Source: Bauldia sp.
GTDB taxonomy: Bacteria; Pseudomonadota; Alphaproteobacteria; Rhizobiales; Kaistiaceae
Length of the DNA: 64,000 nucleotides
NCBI GenBank assembly: GCA_037200845.1
Contig: JBBCGQ010000001.1
Coordinates: forward strand, 1-64,000
Direction: 5' to 3'
The notes under the pieces: model-generated
What the model was told of the DNA's origin: nothing
The model's database searches: none
What the model saw: only the letters and a program-made list of their open reading frames with translations
Shown here: one piece after another, positions 53,183 to 61,881 of the stretch
How positions within the stretch are numbered: the first letter of the stretch is position 1
How the letters are laid out: each line of letters begins with the position of its first letter
Translations under genes and position numbers: made by a program

Positions 53183-53860
53183 TCAGTAAGCATTGGCGCC
53201 GACGCCGCTGCGCATGATCGCCGGCCCGGCGCTTGTTCCCAGCAACACGGCACCCGCGAGGATATTGTCCTCGGCGTCCTGCCGGGAGCGGATGCCGCCC
53301 GAGGCTTTGACTTTGGCGCGCGTGGCCGTCGCGGCCATGAACCGGATAAGCTCGGCAGTCGCCTTGCCGCCGACGCCCCAGCCGGATGAGTTTTTCACGT
53401 AGGCGCAGCCGCCCGCCTCCGCTTCGAGGATCGCCAAGCGGCGCTCGGCGATCGACAACGGCTCGAGCTCGAGCATCGCCTTCACCGGCCGGCCCTCCGC
53501 CGCCTCGACGACGGCGACGATCTCGGCGCGGAACTCCTCCGTCCTGCCGCTGAGCAGGAAGCCAAGATTTGGCATGAAGTCGATCTCGTCGACACCTTCT
53601 TCGACCAGATGCCGCATCTCCGCGACCTTGGAGCGCGTCAGTCCGCCGCCCATCGGGTAGGCCATGGCGGAGCACACCTTGATGTCCGTTCCAGCCAGCT
53701 CCGCACGGCAGAGGCCGATCCAGCACGGCTGCACCATCACGCCATTAAACCGAAAGCGTACGGCGTCGGCGCACAGCGCACGAATGTTGCTTTCGGTTGC
53801 CGTCGGGGAGACATCGGTGTGTTGAATGACGGCGGCGATTTCATCGAGTTTCATCGGCAT
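53183..53860 (-). CDS. deoC: DeoC-family aldolase
   Basis: A 225-residue protein of the DeoC/LacD aldolase family. The residues equivalent to E. coli DeoC D102, K167 and K201 are D94 (DEIDFMPN), K156 (YVKNSSG) and K185 (KVKASGGIR), so Schiff-base aldolase chemistry looks intact. The N-terminus (IQHTDVSPTATESNI) differs from the usual IDHTLL pattern. Deoxyribose-phosphate aldolase cuts 2-deoxyribose 5-phosphate to glyceraldehyde 3-phosphate and acetaldehyde. ATG 53860 is used; a second Met two codons on is also possible. It is separated from rbsD by 142 bases with a palindrome. Confidence 0.83.
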   Translation of the reverse strand: MPMKLDEIAAVIQHTDVSPTATESNIRALCADAVRFRFNGVMVQPCWIGLCRAELAGTDIKVCSAMAYPMGGGLTRSKVAEMRHLVEEGVDEIDFMPNLGFLLSGRTEEFRAEIVAVVEAAEGRPVKAMLELEPLSIAERRLAILEAEAGGCAYVKNSSGWGVGGKATAELIRFMAATATRAKVKASGGIRSRQDAEDNILAGAVLLGTSAGPAIMRSGVGANAY

Positions 53861-53974
53861 GTAGCTTACCTGGCGTTACGGTTGATCGGCGGAGCTCATG
53901 CGAGCTCACACCCGGCAGTATCCTCATGTCGCGTTCGGCGACGGCGAGAGGCGCTTGAGCGGGGCGGTTGGTCT

Positions 53975-53996
53975 GCCTGCCGCGCGCGCGGCAGGC
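53975..53996 (-). terminator. Perfect 22-bp palindrome after rbsD
   Basis: GCCTGCCGCGC followed by its reverse complement GCGCGGCAGGC forms a loop-less 22-base perfect dyad just 6 bases downstream of the rbsD stop on the minus strand. As RNA it makes a strong GC hairpin. No T run follows. It may cut down transcription from rbsD into deoC or protect the upstream mRNA. Confidence 0.55.
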
Positions 53997-54002
53997 GAGG
54001 CC

Positions 54003-54464
54003 TCACCGGCGCAGCTTTCGAGCGTAATATTCGGGCGCGACGACGCCCGGCTTGTCGAACCAGCGTGGAACGTCGACGCCGGAGGTCAAGACGACGTTGC
54101 CCCATGGATCGAAGGCGCCCGTGCGGACGATGACTTTTGCTTTCGCCGCAAGCTCGCCGAGAATGGATTCGTGCGTGACCATGGTGTGGTCCACGTCGGG
54201 GAAAAGGCGCTTCACGGTCTCCAGCAGCACCGGGTTGTGCGCCGGCAAGGTGTCGGCGTAGCTGACCTTCTCGGCCACAAAGTCGCCGGCGATCGCCGTC
54301 AGAACAGTGGCGAGATCGGGGATGTCCTTGATCACGGCGAGATCGACGCGCCAGGCGCCGCGCGGTATCGGGAACCCCGCGTCGCAGACAATCATCGTGT
54401 CGCCATGGCCCATCGCAGCGATGGCATGGTTCAGTTCGGCGTTAAGGATCGTTCCTCGCTTCAT
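54003..54464 (-). CDS. rbsD: D-ribose pyranase
   Basis: The 153-residue RbsD protein starts MKRGTILNAELNHAIAAMGHGD, with the catalytic His at H20, and shows the VSYADTLPAHNPVLLETVKRLF segment (in blocks). RbsD interconverts the pyranose and furanose forms of D-ribose (and related sugars) so the kinase gets its substrate. It overlaps the rbsK stop by 4 bases and is part of the rbs-type operon. Confidence 0.88.
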   Translation of the reverse strand: MKRGTILNAELNHAIAAMGHGDTMIVCDAGFPIPRGAWRVDLAVIKDIPDLATVLTAIAGDFVAEKVSYADTLPAHNPVLLETVKRLFPDVDHTMVTHESILGELAAKAKVIVRTGAFDPWGNVVLTSGVDVPRWFDKPGVVAPEYYARKLRR

Positions 54465-55396
54465 CGCGCTTTTCCCGCGTTGGACTGAAACAGTGCCTCG
54501 ACATCGGCGCGCCGGCCGAGTGAGGGAATGACGCCGAGCTTCGTGCAGGCGATAGACCCGGAGGTGGCAGCGAACCGCACCGCGTCGGGCAGCTCGCGGC
54601 CCTCGGCAAGCGCGACGGCAAGCCCGGCGTTGAATGCGTCCCCTGCCCCGGTCGTGTCGACCACGGGGACTTCGACGGAAGGCACCACGAGATCGTAGGT
54701 GTCGGATAGGATGAGCGCGCCGTTGCGGCCCATCGTTACGACGACGGTGCCGACGCCGCGGCGACGCAACTGCATGGCCAGGTCGCGCGGCGATGCGGGC
54801 GCGTCGGCCGGCAGGCCGAGCAATATCCGCAACTCGGATTCGTTCGGCGTCAGCACATCGACGTTGGCGAAAATCTCGTCCGGCAGAGCGCGTGCCGGCG
54901 CCGGGTTCAGGATGGTCCGCGCGCCCGCCGCGCGGCCGAGCTGCATGGCGCGCGATGCGGCAGCGGTCGGAATCTCGAGCACCGCCATCACGACGGCCGA
55001 CTGGGCGATCCTGTCGGAGGCAGCGTCGACGGCTGCGGCGTCGAGGGCATTGTTGGCGCCCATGTCGAGGATGATGAAGTTGTTGCCCTCGGTGTTCAGG
55101 ATGATGAAGCCGACGCCGGTCGCGCGGCCCGGCAACGATACGACGTGGGACGCATCGACGTTCTCGGCCCGGTAAAGGTCGTGCGCGATGTTGGCCAGCG
55201 CGTCGGACCCGACACAGGCGACGAGCGCCGCATCCGCCCCAAGCCGGGCCGCGGCCACCGCCTGATTGGAACCCTTGCCGCCAGGCCCCATGTCGAAATC
55301 GGTGCCGAGCAAAGTCTCGCCGAACACCGGCAAGGTCGGGCTGCGGATCGTCAAGCCGACGGCGAAGCTGCCTACAACGGTGACCTTGGGCAACAT
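54461..55396 (-). CDS. rbsK: Ribokinase-like PfkB sugar kinase
   Basis: The 311-residue kinase has the GGKGSNQ sugar loop (39-45), NESELR (185-190), and the anion hole/catalytic DTTGAGDAFNAG with D253. It matches RbsK. It makes ribose 5-phosphate or, as in deoxyribokinase (DeoK), 2-deoxyribose 5-phosphate; the DeoC gene in the same operon favours a deoxy-sugar, but this is inference. GGGAGG lies about 10 bases upstream of ATG 55396. It starts 12 bases after rbsA. Confidence 0.88.
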   Translation of the reverse strand: MLPKVTVVGSFAVGLTIRSPTLPVFGETLLGTDFDMGPGGKGSNQAVAAARLGADAALVACVGSDALANIAHDLYRAENVDASHVVSLPGRATGVGFIILNTEGNNFIILDMGANNALDAAAVDAASDRIAQSAVVMAVLEIPTAAASRAMQLGRAAGARTILNPAPARALPDEIFANVDVLTPNESELRILLGLPADAPASPRDLAMQLRRRGVGTVVVTMGRNGALILSDTYDLVVPSVEVPVVDTTGAGDAFNAGLAVALAEGRELPDAVRFAATSGSIACTKLGVIPSLGRRADVEALFQSNAGKAR

Positions 55397-55408
55397 CCGA
55401 CGACCTCC

Positions 55409-56935
55409 CTACACAGCCTCGGCGACAGGCTGGCCGAGCGCCGCTTGCAGGATGGCTTCCTCGGTGATCCCCGCACCGGTGAAGGACGCGGCGATGCGCC
55501 CCTTCTCCATCACGATAACCCGGCTGGTGTGCAGGACTATTTCCGGCAGCTCCGATGAAATCATCAGGACCCCCATGCCGCCGGCCGCCAATCTGACGAG
55601 GATCTCGTAGATCTCCGATTTGGCGCCGACGTCGATGCCGCGCGTCGGCTCGTGGAGGATCAGCACCTTCGGCTTTGTGACCAGGCCGCGTGCCAGGATC
55701 ACCTTCTGCTGGTTGCCGCCGCTGAGCGTCCCGATGCGTTGCAGCAGGCTCGCGGTGCGCACGTCGAGCTGCGCGGCGTAGTCTTCCGCGGTGTCGGCGA
55801 TAGCACCGTGGCGCAGAAGGCCCGCCAGCGAGAAGCGGGACAAGGAAGCGGAGACGATGTTGTGCGCGACGCTCATCATGATCAGCGCACCGCCGCGGCG
55901 ACGGTCGGCGGGGACGAGCGCCATGCCGGCCGCGATCGCCGCGCCGGGATCTTCCGGCGCCACCACCAGGCCGTCGAGGGCGACGATGCCGCTGCGCGGC
56001 ACCAGCCCGAACAGCGCGTCGGACAAACTTTCCTTGCCGGAATTCGGCATGCCCGCGACGCCGACAATTTCGCCCGGATGGAGCGCGAACGAAATCCCGG
56101 CGATCTGCGCGGGGACCTTGAGATCCTGCACGGAGAGCACGGGATCTGCCGCCTCCACGCGCGGCGCGGTCAGGGCGTATTGAGCGACAGCCGTCAAGTC
56201 GCGGCCGACCATTGCCGACACCAGCCGGTCGATGCTGACCGAGCTGTCGTTGTCCATTGTGGTTACGTGGTGGCCATCCCGCAGCACCGTGATCCGGTCG
56301 GCGATGGTGCGAACCTCGTCGAGATTATGCGAGACGTAGACGATCGCGACGCCGTCGGCGCGCAAGGCACGCACGATCTGAAGCAGGCGGGCGGTCTCGT
56401 GCGGGGAAAGCGCGGAGTTGGGCTCATCGAGCACCAGAACGCGCAGGTCCTGCGAGATCGCGCGGGCAATCTCGACGAGCTGCATCTGGGCAATGGTGAG
56501 CTTGCGCGTCGGCGTGGTCGGATCCAGGTCGCCGAGGCCAAGACGCGCCAGCAGCTCGACGGCACGCTGGTTGGCCTTCGCGCGGCTGATCGCGCGCAAT
56601 CCGGGCGGCTTGGCCAGCCCTTGCATCATGACGTTTTCGCTGACCGACAGATTGTGGCACAGCGACAGTTCCTGGAATACGACGCTGATGCCGAGCGCCT
56701 TGCTCTTGAGCGGGCTCGTCAGCCGCACTTCCTCGCCGCCGACATGGATCGATCCGGTGTCCGGCAGCAGCTCGCCGGCAAGAATGTTCATGAGCGTCGA
56801 CTTGCCCGCGCCATTCTCGCCGATAACGGCGTGGACCTCGCCGGCGTTGAAAGTCAGCGACACGCCGCTCAAGGCCTTGACGCCGGGGAAGCTCTTTCCC
56901 ACGGAGCGGATTTCGATCAGCGGCGCCTGCTGCAT
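55409..56935 (-). CDS. rbsA: Sugar ABC transporter ATP-binding protein (RbsA type)
   Basis: The 508-residue protein has two ATPase halves. The first has Walker A GENGAGKST (39-47), the signature-region LTIAQMQLVEIARAI and Walker B VLVLDEPNSAL. The second half is degenerate at Walker A (GMPNSGKESL) but keeps LSGGNQQKVILARGL and VLILHEPTRGID, as usual in RbsA-type importers. It energises uptake of the sugar bound by RbsB through RbsC. Confidence 0.9.
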   Translation of the reverse strand: MQQAPLIEIRSVGKSFPGVKALSGVSLTFNAGEVHAVIGENGAGKSTLMNILAGELLPDTGSIHVGGEEVRLTSPLKSKALGISVVFQELSLCHNLSVSENVMMQGLAKPPGLRAISRAKANQRAVELLARLGLGDLDPTTPTRKLTIAQMQLVEIARAISQDLRVLVLDEPNSALSPHETARLLQIVRALRADGVAIVYVSHNLDEVRTIADRITVLRDGHHVTTMDNDSSVSIDRLVSAMVGRDLTAVAQYALTAPRVEAADPVLSVQDLKVPAQIAGISFALHPGEIVGVAGMPNSGKESLSDALFGLVPRSGIVALDGLVVAPEDPGAAIAAGMALVPADRRRGGALIMMSVAHNIVSASLSRFSLAGLLRHGAIADTAEDYAAQLDVRTASLLQRIGTLSGGNQQKVILARGLVTKPKVLILHEPTRGIDVGAKSEIYEILVRLAAGGMGVLMISSELPEIVLHTSRVIVMEKGRIAASFTGAGITEEAILQAALGQPVAEAV

Positions 56936-57006
56936 TGTCTGATCCGATTACGTGAACCATGGACCGCCACGGTGGCCTGACCCACCGTGGCGGCGCAATT
57001 TTTCGC

Positions 57007-57981
57007 TTACTTGAGTTCGCCGATATTCGCCGAATTGTAGATCTTCACGCCGGTGTCGACATCGTCGATCGTCTTGCCGCGAAGGAACTGAACCAGGAGA
57101 TCGACGGCCTCGAAGCCCTGCTTTTCGGGGTTCTGGTCGATGGTCGCGTCGACATAGCCGTCCTTGATGTGCTGAACCGTCAGGTCGAGCAGGTCGAAGC
57201 CGACGACATGCACCTTACCCTTGGCGTTGTTGCGCTGAACCCAGGTGCCGGCGGCGGGAGTGGAGCAGCACTCCAGCGACAGGACACCGGTGACATCGGG
57301 ATTGGCAAGCAGCGCGTTCTCGATCGAGGCGTAGATTTCCTGCGGATCGGTGCCCGTGTTCAGCGTGTTGACAACGGTGATGCCCGGGAAGGCCGCAAGA
57401 GCCTCGCGTGCACCGGCTTCACGATCGAGCGACCACTGCGCGGTGGCGTTGATCGTGGTGATGATCACCTTGCCCTTGCCGTCGAGCACGGTGCCCATGA
57501 GCTTGCCGGCCTCGCGACCAGACTGCTTCAGATCCTGGCCGGCGAAGACCAGCCGCTTGCTGGCTGGGTTGTCGGTGTTGTACGCGACGACCGGGATGCC
57601 CTCGGCGATCATCCGGTTGATCACCGGCGCCAGCGCGTCGGTCGACACGGAAGCGATCGCGAGCCCGTCGATGGTGTCCATCAACGTCTCGATCTGATTG
57701 ATCTGCGTGTCGGCGTCCGGGCCGACCGGTCCGATCACCTTGGCGGTCACGCCGTCCTGCTTCTCGGCCGCCTCCACCCCCTTCAGCACGAACGGCTCGA
57801 ATTCCTGCGAGACGTCCGGGTAGCTGACGATGATGTTCAGGTCCTTGCCCGACTTGATCTTGTCGGCAATGCGCGGCGCCAGCTTGAAGTCGTTAATGCT
57901 GACCGGAGCAGCGGCGGCGCCGAAATTCAGCCCGGCGATGCAGGCCGCAGCCACGGCAGTCTGGATGACTAGTTTCCTCAT
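57007..57981 (-). CDS. rbsB: Sugar-binding periplasmic protein (RbsB type)
   Basis: The 324-residue protein starts at ATG 57981 with GGGAGG about 8 bases upstream. A signal peptide (residues 1-25, cleaved near AAA) is followed by a type I periplasmic binding fold (LNIIVSYPDVSQEF, then DADTQINQIETLMDTIDGLAIAS in blocks and VVAYNTDNP). It captures a pentose-like ligand. The fold is related to RbsB, XylF and the AI-2 binder LsrB, so the ligand is not settled. The frame continues past the start to 58782 but that part is antisense to rbsC. Confidence 0.88.
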   Translation of the reverse strand: MRKLVIQTAVAAACIAGLNFGAAAAPVSINDFKLAPRIADKIKSGKDLNIIVSYPDVSQEFEPFVLKGVEAAEKQDGVTAKVIGPVGPDADTQINQIETLMDTIDGLAIASVSTDALAPVINRMIAEGIPVVAYNTDNPASKRLVFAGQDLKQSGREAGKLMGTVLDGKGKVIITTINATAQWSLDREAGAREALAAFPGITVVNTLNTGTDPQEIYASIENALLANPDVTGVLSLECCSTPAAGTWVQRNNAKGKVHVVGFDLLDLTVQHIKDGYVDATIDQNPEKQGFEAVDLLVQFLRGKTIDDVDTGVKIYNSANIGELK

Positions 57982-58028
57982 TGCGCAGTCCTCCCATTCC
58001 TCTGGTTTTGGGCCCTTGTTGGGCCCGT

Positions 58029-59048
58029 TTAGTTTGATTTCGACGCAGAACTCCACTTGTCGATGCCGACGGCCACGACGATGACCAGCCCGATCAGGAA
58101 TTCCTGCGCAAAGGGCGAAACCCCCGTCAGCACGAGACCGTTTCGCAGGACGCCGATGATCAGCACGCCGAGGATTGTTCCGAGGATCGTGCCTTCGCCG
58201 CCGGCAAGCGTGGTGCCGCCGACGATGGTCGCGGCGATCACGTCGAGCTCCAGTCCGACGCCCATGCGACCCGCCTGGCCGCTCGGCAGAAACGCCAAGC
58301 TGAGCGTGCCGGCCAATGCCGCCAGGACACCCATCAGCACGAGCGCCCAGATCTTGACGGCGGCGACATTGATGCCGGAAACGCGCGCCGCCTTGGGGCT
58401 GCCGCCGACGGCGAAGACGCGAAAGCCGAAGCTCGTGTGCGAAAGCAGGAACCAGCCCGCGGTCGCGATGATGATGAAGAAGACCAGTTGCATCGGGATG
58501 CCGAGCAGCTTGCCCTGACCGAGAAACTCGAACGCAGCCAGATCGGCGGGGCGCACGCCTGCCTGCGCGTTGACGGTTACGGCGTTGCCGTTGGTCAGGA
58601 TGAGGGCCGCGCCGCGCACCATGCTGAGCATGCCGAGCGTCGCGATCAGCGACGGCAGGCGCAGGTACGTCGACAGGATGCCGTTGATGAGGCCGATCAG
58701 GGCGCCGAGCGAAAGCCCCGCGGCGACCGCCAGCACGAGCGGGTAGCCGGCGACCAGCACCAGGCCGACCACGATGCCGCACAGTCCGTATGTCGATCCG
58801 ACCGACAGGTCGACCTCGGCCGATACCAGCACGAACGTCATGCCGATGGCCATGATGCCCACCAGCGAAATTTGGCGACCGATGTTGAGGAGATTTGTCG
58901 GCGTCAGGAACCGATCGTTAAGCAAGGTGAGGACGATGCACATGGCGACCAGCGCCAGGAAGACGCCGAACTCGCGCCCGAGCACCAGACGTCGCGTCCT
59001 CGAAGGCGCCGCTCCAACGGCGGCCTTCGCGGCGATCTGTTGTTCCAT
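58029..59048 (-). CDS. rbsC: Sugar ABC transporter permease (RbsC type)
   Basis: The 339-residue permease starts at ATG 59048 (MEQQIAAKAAV) with GGAGGAGGA just upstream. About ten hydrophobic segments follow, with the family segments ISLVGIMAIGMTFVLVSAEVDLS (in blocks) and TIVGGTTLAGGEGTILGTI. It forms the channel for the RbsB-bound sugar. A longer frame from 59102 is unlikely because the strong SD lies inside it. It is the second gene of the operon, after the PhyH gene. Confidence 0.88.
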   Translation of the reverse strand: MEQQIAAKAAVGAAPSRTRRLVLGREFGVFLALVAMCIVLTLLNDRFLTPTNLLNIGRQISLVGIMAIGMTFVLVSAEVDLSVGSTYGLCGIVVGLVLVAGYPLVLAVAAGLSLGALIGLINGILSTYLRLPSLIATLGMLSMVRGAALILTNGNAVTVNAQAGVRPADLAAFEFLGQGKLLGIPMQLVFFIIIATAGWFLLSHTSFGFRVFAVGGSPKAARVSGINVAAVKIWALVLMGVLAALAGTLSLAFLPSGQAGRMGVGLELDVIAATIVGGTTLAGGEGTILGTILGVLIIGVLRNGLVLTGVSPFAQEFLIGLVIVVAVGIDKWSSASKSN

Positions 59049-59116
59049 ATTCCTCCTCCTCCCTGTCGTCGCGCGCCCGCGACCTCCTCCCCAGAAGGTC
59101 AACGCAATTCGCTTAT

Positions 59117-59878
59117 TCAGGCTTTCATGAAGCTGCCCGCGGGCACGGTGTTGATCGGCTCGAAGTTCCCGTAGTCGCGGACCCGCATGAACGGGGCGTT
59201 GGCCACGGCGTTGTACGAGCAGATGTAGCCCCAGCGATAAGTGTCGCTGTTATTGGCGTCCGATCGATGCAGGAGGTTGCAGTGAAACACCAGCCCGTCG
59301 CCAGGCTCCATCTCCACGTGCAGATGCTCGAACCGCTTCTGCGCCTCGGCGATGTAGGCTGAGCTCGCGTTGGTCTGACCGTCCTCGCGGATATGATCGA
59401 TGCGCCCGAGCGCGTGCGAACCACGCAGGACCTGGAGGCAGCCGTTCGCCTTGTTCGATTTGTCGAGCGCGATCCAGATCGACAGCATGTCGGGCGACAG
59501 GCAGCCGTTGTTGTACCAGTAGGCGAAATCCTGGTGCCATTCCCAGGCGCCGCCCTCGCGCGGCTGCTTCATGGTCATCTTGTGGCTGTAGAGGTAGGCC
59601 TCCTCGCCGATCATGGACTGCGCGGTGTGGACGAGCCGCTCGTCGCGGGCGAGCAGGCCGTATTTGTCGTCGCCGGCGGTGTTCCACATCTTGAGCAGGG
59701 TCTGCTTGCCGGCCTTGTCGCCCTTGGCCATGACCTTGCCTTCTTTGGCCTCCCCCTCGAGGTCGCTACGCGCGTGCGAGCGAAAGTTATCGACCTCCTC
59801 GGCCGTGAGCATGCCGGGTACGACGTAGTAGCCGTCCTTGACGTACTGCTCGTGCTGCGCCCGCGTCGGAATGTGCAC
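59117..59878 (-). CDS. PhyH-family Fe(II)/2-oxoglutarate dioxygenase
   Basis: The start is the GTG at 59878 (253 residues), with GGGGAGG about 6 bases upstream; a TTG at 59938 would add 20 residues of no family similarity. Iron ligands H115 and D117 (WEWHQDF) and the distal H204 (LLHRSDANNS) are present, and R215 lies in the place that binds 2-oxoglutarate. It is a phytanoyl-CoA dioxygenase-like hydroxylase, of a group that acts on many small molecules. It is the first gene of the rbs-type operon, next to a divergent AraC regulator, so it probably hydroxylates the imported substrate or a precursor. Confidence 0.85.
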   Translation of the reverse strand: MHIPTRAQHEQYVKDGYYVVPGMLTAEEVDNFRSHARSDLEGEAKEGKVMAKGDKAGKQTLLKMWNTAGDDKYGLLARDERLVHTAQSMIGEEAYLYSHKMTMKQPREGGAWEWHQDFAYWYNNGCLSPDMLSIWIALDKSNKANGCLQVLRGSHALGRIDHIREDGQTNASSAYIAEAQKRFEHLHVEMEPGDGLVFHCNLLHRSDANNSDTYRWGYICSYNAVANAPFMRVRDYGNFEPINTVPAGSFMKA

Positions 59879-59983
59879 CGTCGTCCTCCCCGGCAGGGCA
59901 CTGCCTGCCCCTGTTTCCCGTGCGGCGACTTCTCTCAATTCACCGCTTGGGTCTGAACCTGCACGGACGCGCGCCGAAACAGA

Positions 59984-60901
59984 ATGGACTCTTCTTGCAA
60001 TCGTTTGTACATAACGAACATGTCCGGGCGCCGCACTACAACGATTCTAGAGAGCTTCCATTACCTGCCAGACCCCTTGTGGGCCAACGTTCTTATGTCG
60101 GTTCCGCGAGCCGGAAAGATAGAGGCAGGGCCGGACTACCAGATCGAACGAACCTCCTCGCCGGGGCAGGATCTGCTGTTCTGCGTGGCCGGTTGCGGCT
60201 CGATTACGGTGAACGGGGTGACCACGCCGGTGCGAACGGGCGACCTCGCGTGGTTGCCGGGAGAGGCGCCGCACGGACATGCCGCCGACGCCGAGGATCC
60301 GTGGACGCTCTACTGGCTGCGTGTCGACGGCGGTGACATCGCCGCCATCCGATCGACTCTCGTCGGGCCCGATGGCGGCGTGATTCCAATCAGCCGCGGC
60401 GTCACGCTGGTCGGATGGTTTGGGCGGCTGTTCGAGTGCATGCGCGCCAGGGCGCCGGGCTGCGATCTCGCGCTGAATGTGCTGATGGCGGAGCTGATGG
60501 CGATGCTGCACGGCGAAGGCCTCGCGCAACCGAACCGGCAACTGCCCGCATCGGTGACGCGCCTGACCGCGGCGATGAGCGCGCGGCCCGGCGATGCCTG
60601 GACGGAAGATGAGATGAAAGACGTGGCGCGAGTCAGCGCCGCGCATTTTCGCCGGCAGTTCCGCGCGCACTTTCACATGACGCCGCGCGAATGGTTGCGC
60701 CGCGAGCGCATCATGCTCGCGCAGGATCTGCTCGGGCGGCCGGACGCCAGCGTCACGTCGATCGCGGACACTTGCGGCTTCTACGACATCTATCACTTCA
60801 GTCGCGAGTTTCGACGCGTTGTCGGGCAATCGCCCACCGAATGGCGCAAGGCGGGGGCGGTAAAATCGCTTGACGCCGCGACGCCTGTTTTATCGCGCTG
60901 A
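59984..60901 (+). CDS. AraC-family regulator divergent from the rbs-type operon
   Basis: The 305-residue protein has a cupin-type AraC ligand-binding domain (LLFCVAGCGSITVNGVTTPVRTGDLAWLPG, in blocks) and a C-terminal double HTH (EMKDVARVSAAHFRRQFRAHF, then SVTSIADTCGFYDIYHFSREFRRVVG in blocks). It is divergent from the PhyH-led operon with 105 bases between the starts, so it is the probable regulator. ATG 59984 is taken; ATG 60020 (MSGRRTTTIL) is an alternative, and neither has a strong SD. It is followed at once by an esterase gene on the same strand. Confidence 0.85.
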   Translation: MDSSCNRLYITNMSGRRTTTILESFHYLPDPLWANVLMSVPRAGKIEAGPDYQIERTSSPGQDLLFCVAGCGSITVNGVTTPVRTGDLAWLPGEAPHGHAADAEDPWTLYWLRVDGGDIAAIRSTLVGPDGGVIPISRGVTLVGWFGRLFECMRARAPGCDLALNVLMAELMAMLHGEGLAQPNRQLPASVTRLTAAMSARPGDAWTEDEMKDVARVSAAHFRRQFRAHFHMTPREWLRRERIMLAQDLLGRPDASVTSIADTCGFYDIYHFSREFRRVVGQSPTEWRKAGAVKSLDAATPVLSR

Positions 60902-60919
60902 CCCCTGGGAGGAACTTGC

Positions 60920-61879
60920 ATGGCGTTGAGTCCGGAAGCGGCCGCCCTGATGGCGGAGTTCGCAAAGTCCGATGGCGTGCCGCTTGAGCAGATGTCGGTC
61001 GCCGAGGCGCGCATTCTCAGCGAGAACCTGACCTCGCTCGGCTCGCCCGCCGTTCCTGTCGCAAGCAGCGAAGACATTGCGCTGCCCGTGGACGGGGCGA
61101 ACATTCTTTTGCGCATTCTTACGCCGCACGGCACGCCCGCCGGCGTGCTCGTCTTCCTGCACGGCGGCGGCTGGGTGATCGGCAGCGTCAATGAGTGGAC
61201 GGCCATCGGCTCGCATCTGGCGACGGCAGCAAATTGCATCGTCGTCCTGCCGGAATACCGCTTGGCCCCGGAGTACCGCTTCCCGGTCCCGGTCGAAGAT
61301 TGCTGGGCCGCCGTGCGCTGGGCGGCTGCAAAGTATGACCTGCCATTGCTGGTCGGGGGCGATTCTGCGGGCGGCAATCTGGCGGCCGTCATGGCACTGC
61401 GGGCGCGAGATCGCGGTGCACCGAGACTTGCCGGACAGGCGCTGATCTACCCGGTCACCGACTACGAACCGAGCCGCGCTTCCTTCGTGGCAAGCGAGAA
61501 CCAGCAGATTTTGACGTCAGCGGGGATGCTGTGGTTCTGGCAGCACTACGTCGAAACGCCCGCCGACCGGTCCCATCCCGACGCCTCGCCGTTGCGGGCG
61601 GCGACATTTGACGGTCTTGCGCCGACGTACCTTCTCATCGCCGAACATGATGTCCTGAAGGACGAGGGAGCGGAGTTTGGCGACCGGCTCGCGGCCGCGG
61701 GAAACATCCTCACACGTGACATGTTCGATGGCGAGACCCATGGCTTCATGACGCTCGGAAATGCGCTGCCGGCGGCGGCGCGTGCGGTGGAGCGAGTCGG
61801 CGCATGGGCGCGTCAGGTCTTATCGCGGTCCTCCCTACCCAAAGAACAGGGAATTCCGACTGCCGGATCCGGGGGATAG
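60920..61879 (+). CDS. HSL-family alpha/beta hydrolase (esterase)
   Basis: The 319-residue hydrolase has the oxyanion motif HGGGW (81-85), nucleophile S149 in GGDSAGG, and D244 and H274 (AEHDVL and GETHGF), so the catalytic triad is complete. GDSAGG plus HGGGW place it in the hormone-sensitive lipase/acetyl hydrolase group. It starts with GGAGG 8 bases upstream, 18 bases after the AraC stop, so it may be co-transcribed with the regulator. An ester-bearing substrate for the neighbouring sugar systems is possible. Confidence 0.86.
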   Translation: MALSPEAAALMAEFAKSDGVPLEQMSVAEARILSENLTSLGSPAVPVASSEDIALPVDGANILLRILTPHGTPAGVLVFLHGGGWVIGSVNEWTAIGSHLATAANCIVVLPEYRLAPEYRFPVPVEDCWAAVRWAAAKYDLPLLVGGDSAGGNLAAVMALRARDRGAPRLAGQALIYPVTDYEPSRASFVASENQQILTSAGMLWFWQHYVETPADRSHPDASPLRAATFDGLAPTYLLIAEHDVLKDEGAEFGDRLAAAGNILTRDMFDGETHGFMTLGNALPAAARAVERVGAWARQVLSRSSLPKEQGIPTAGSGG

Positions 61880-61881
61880 CG

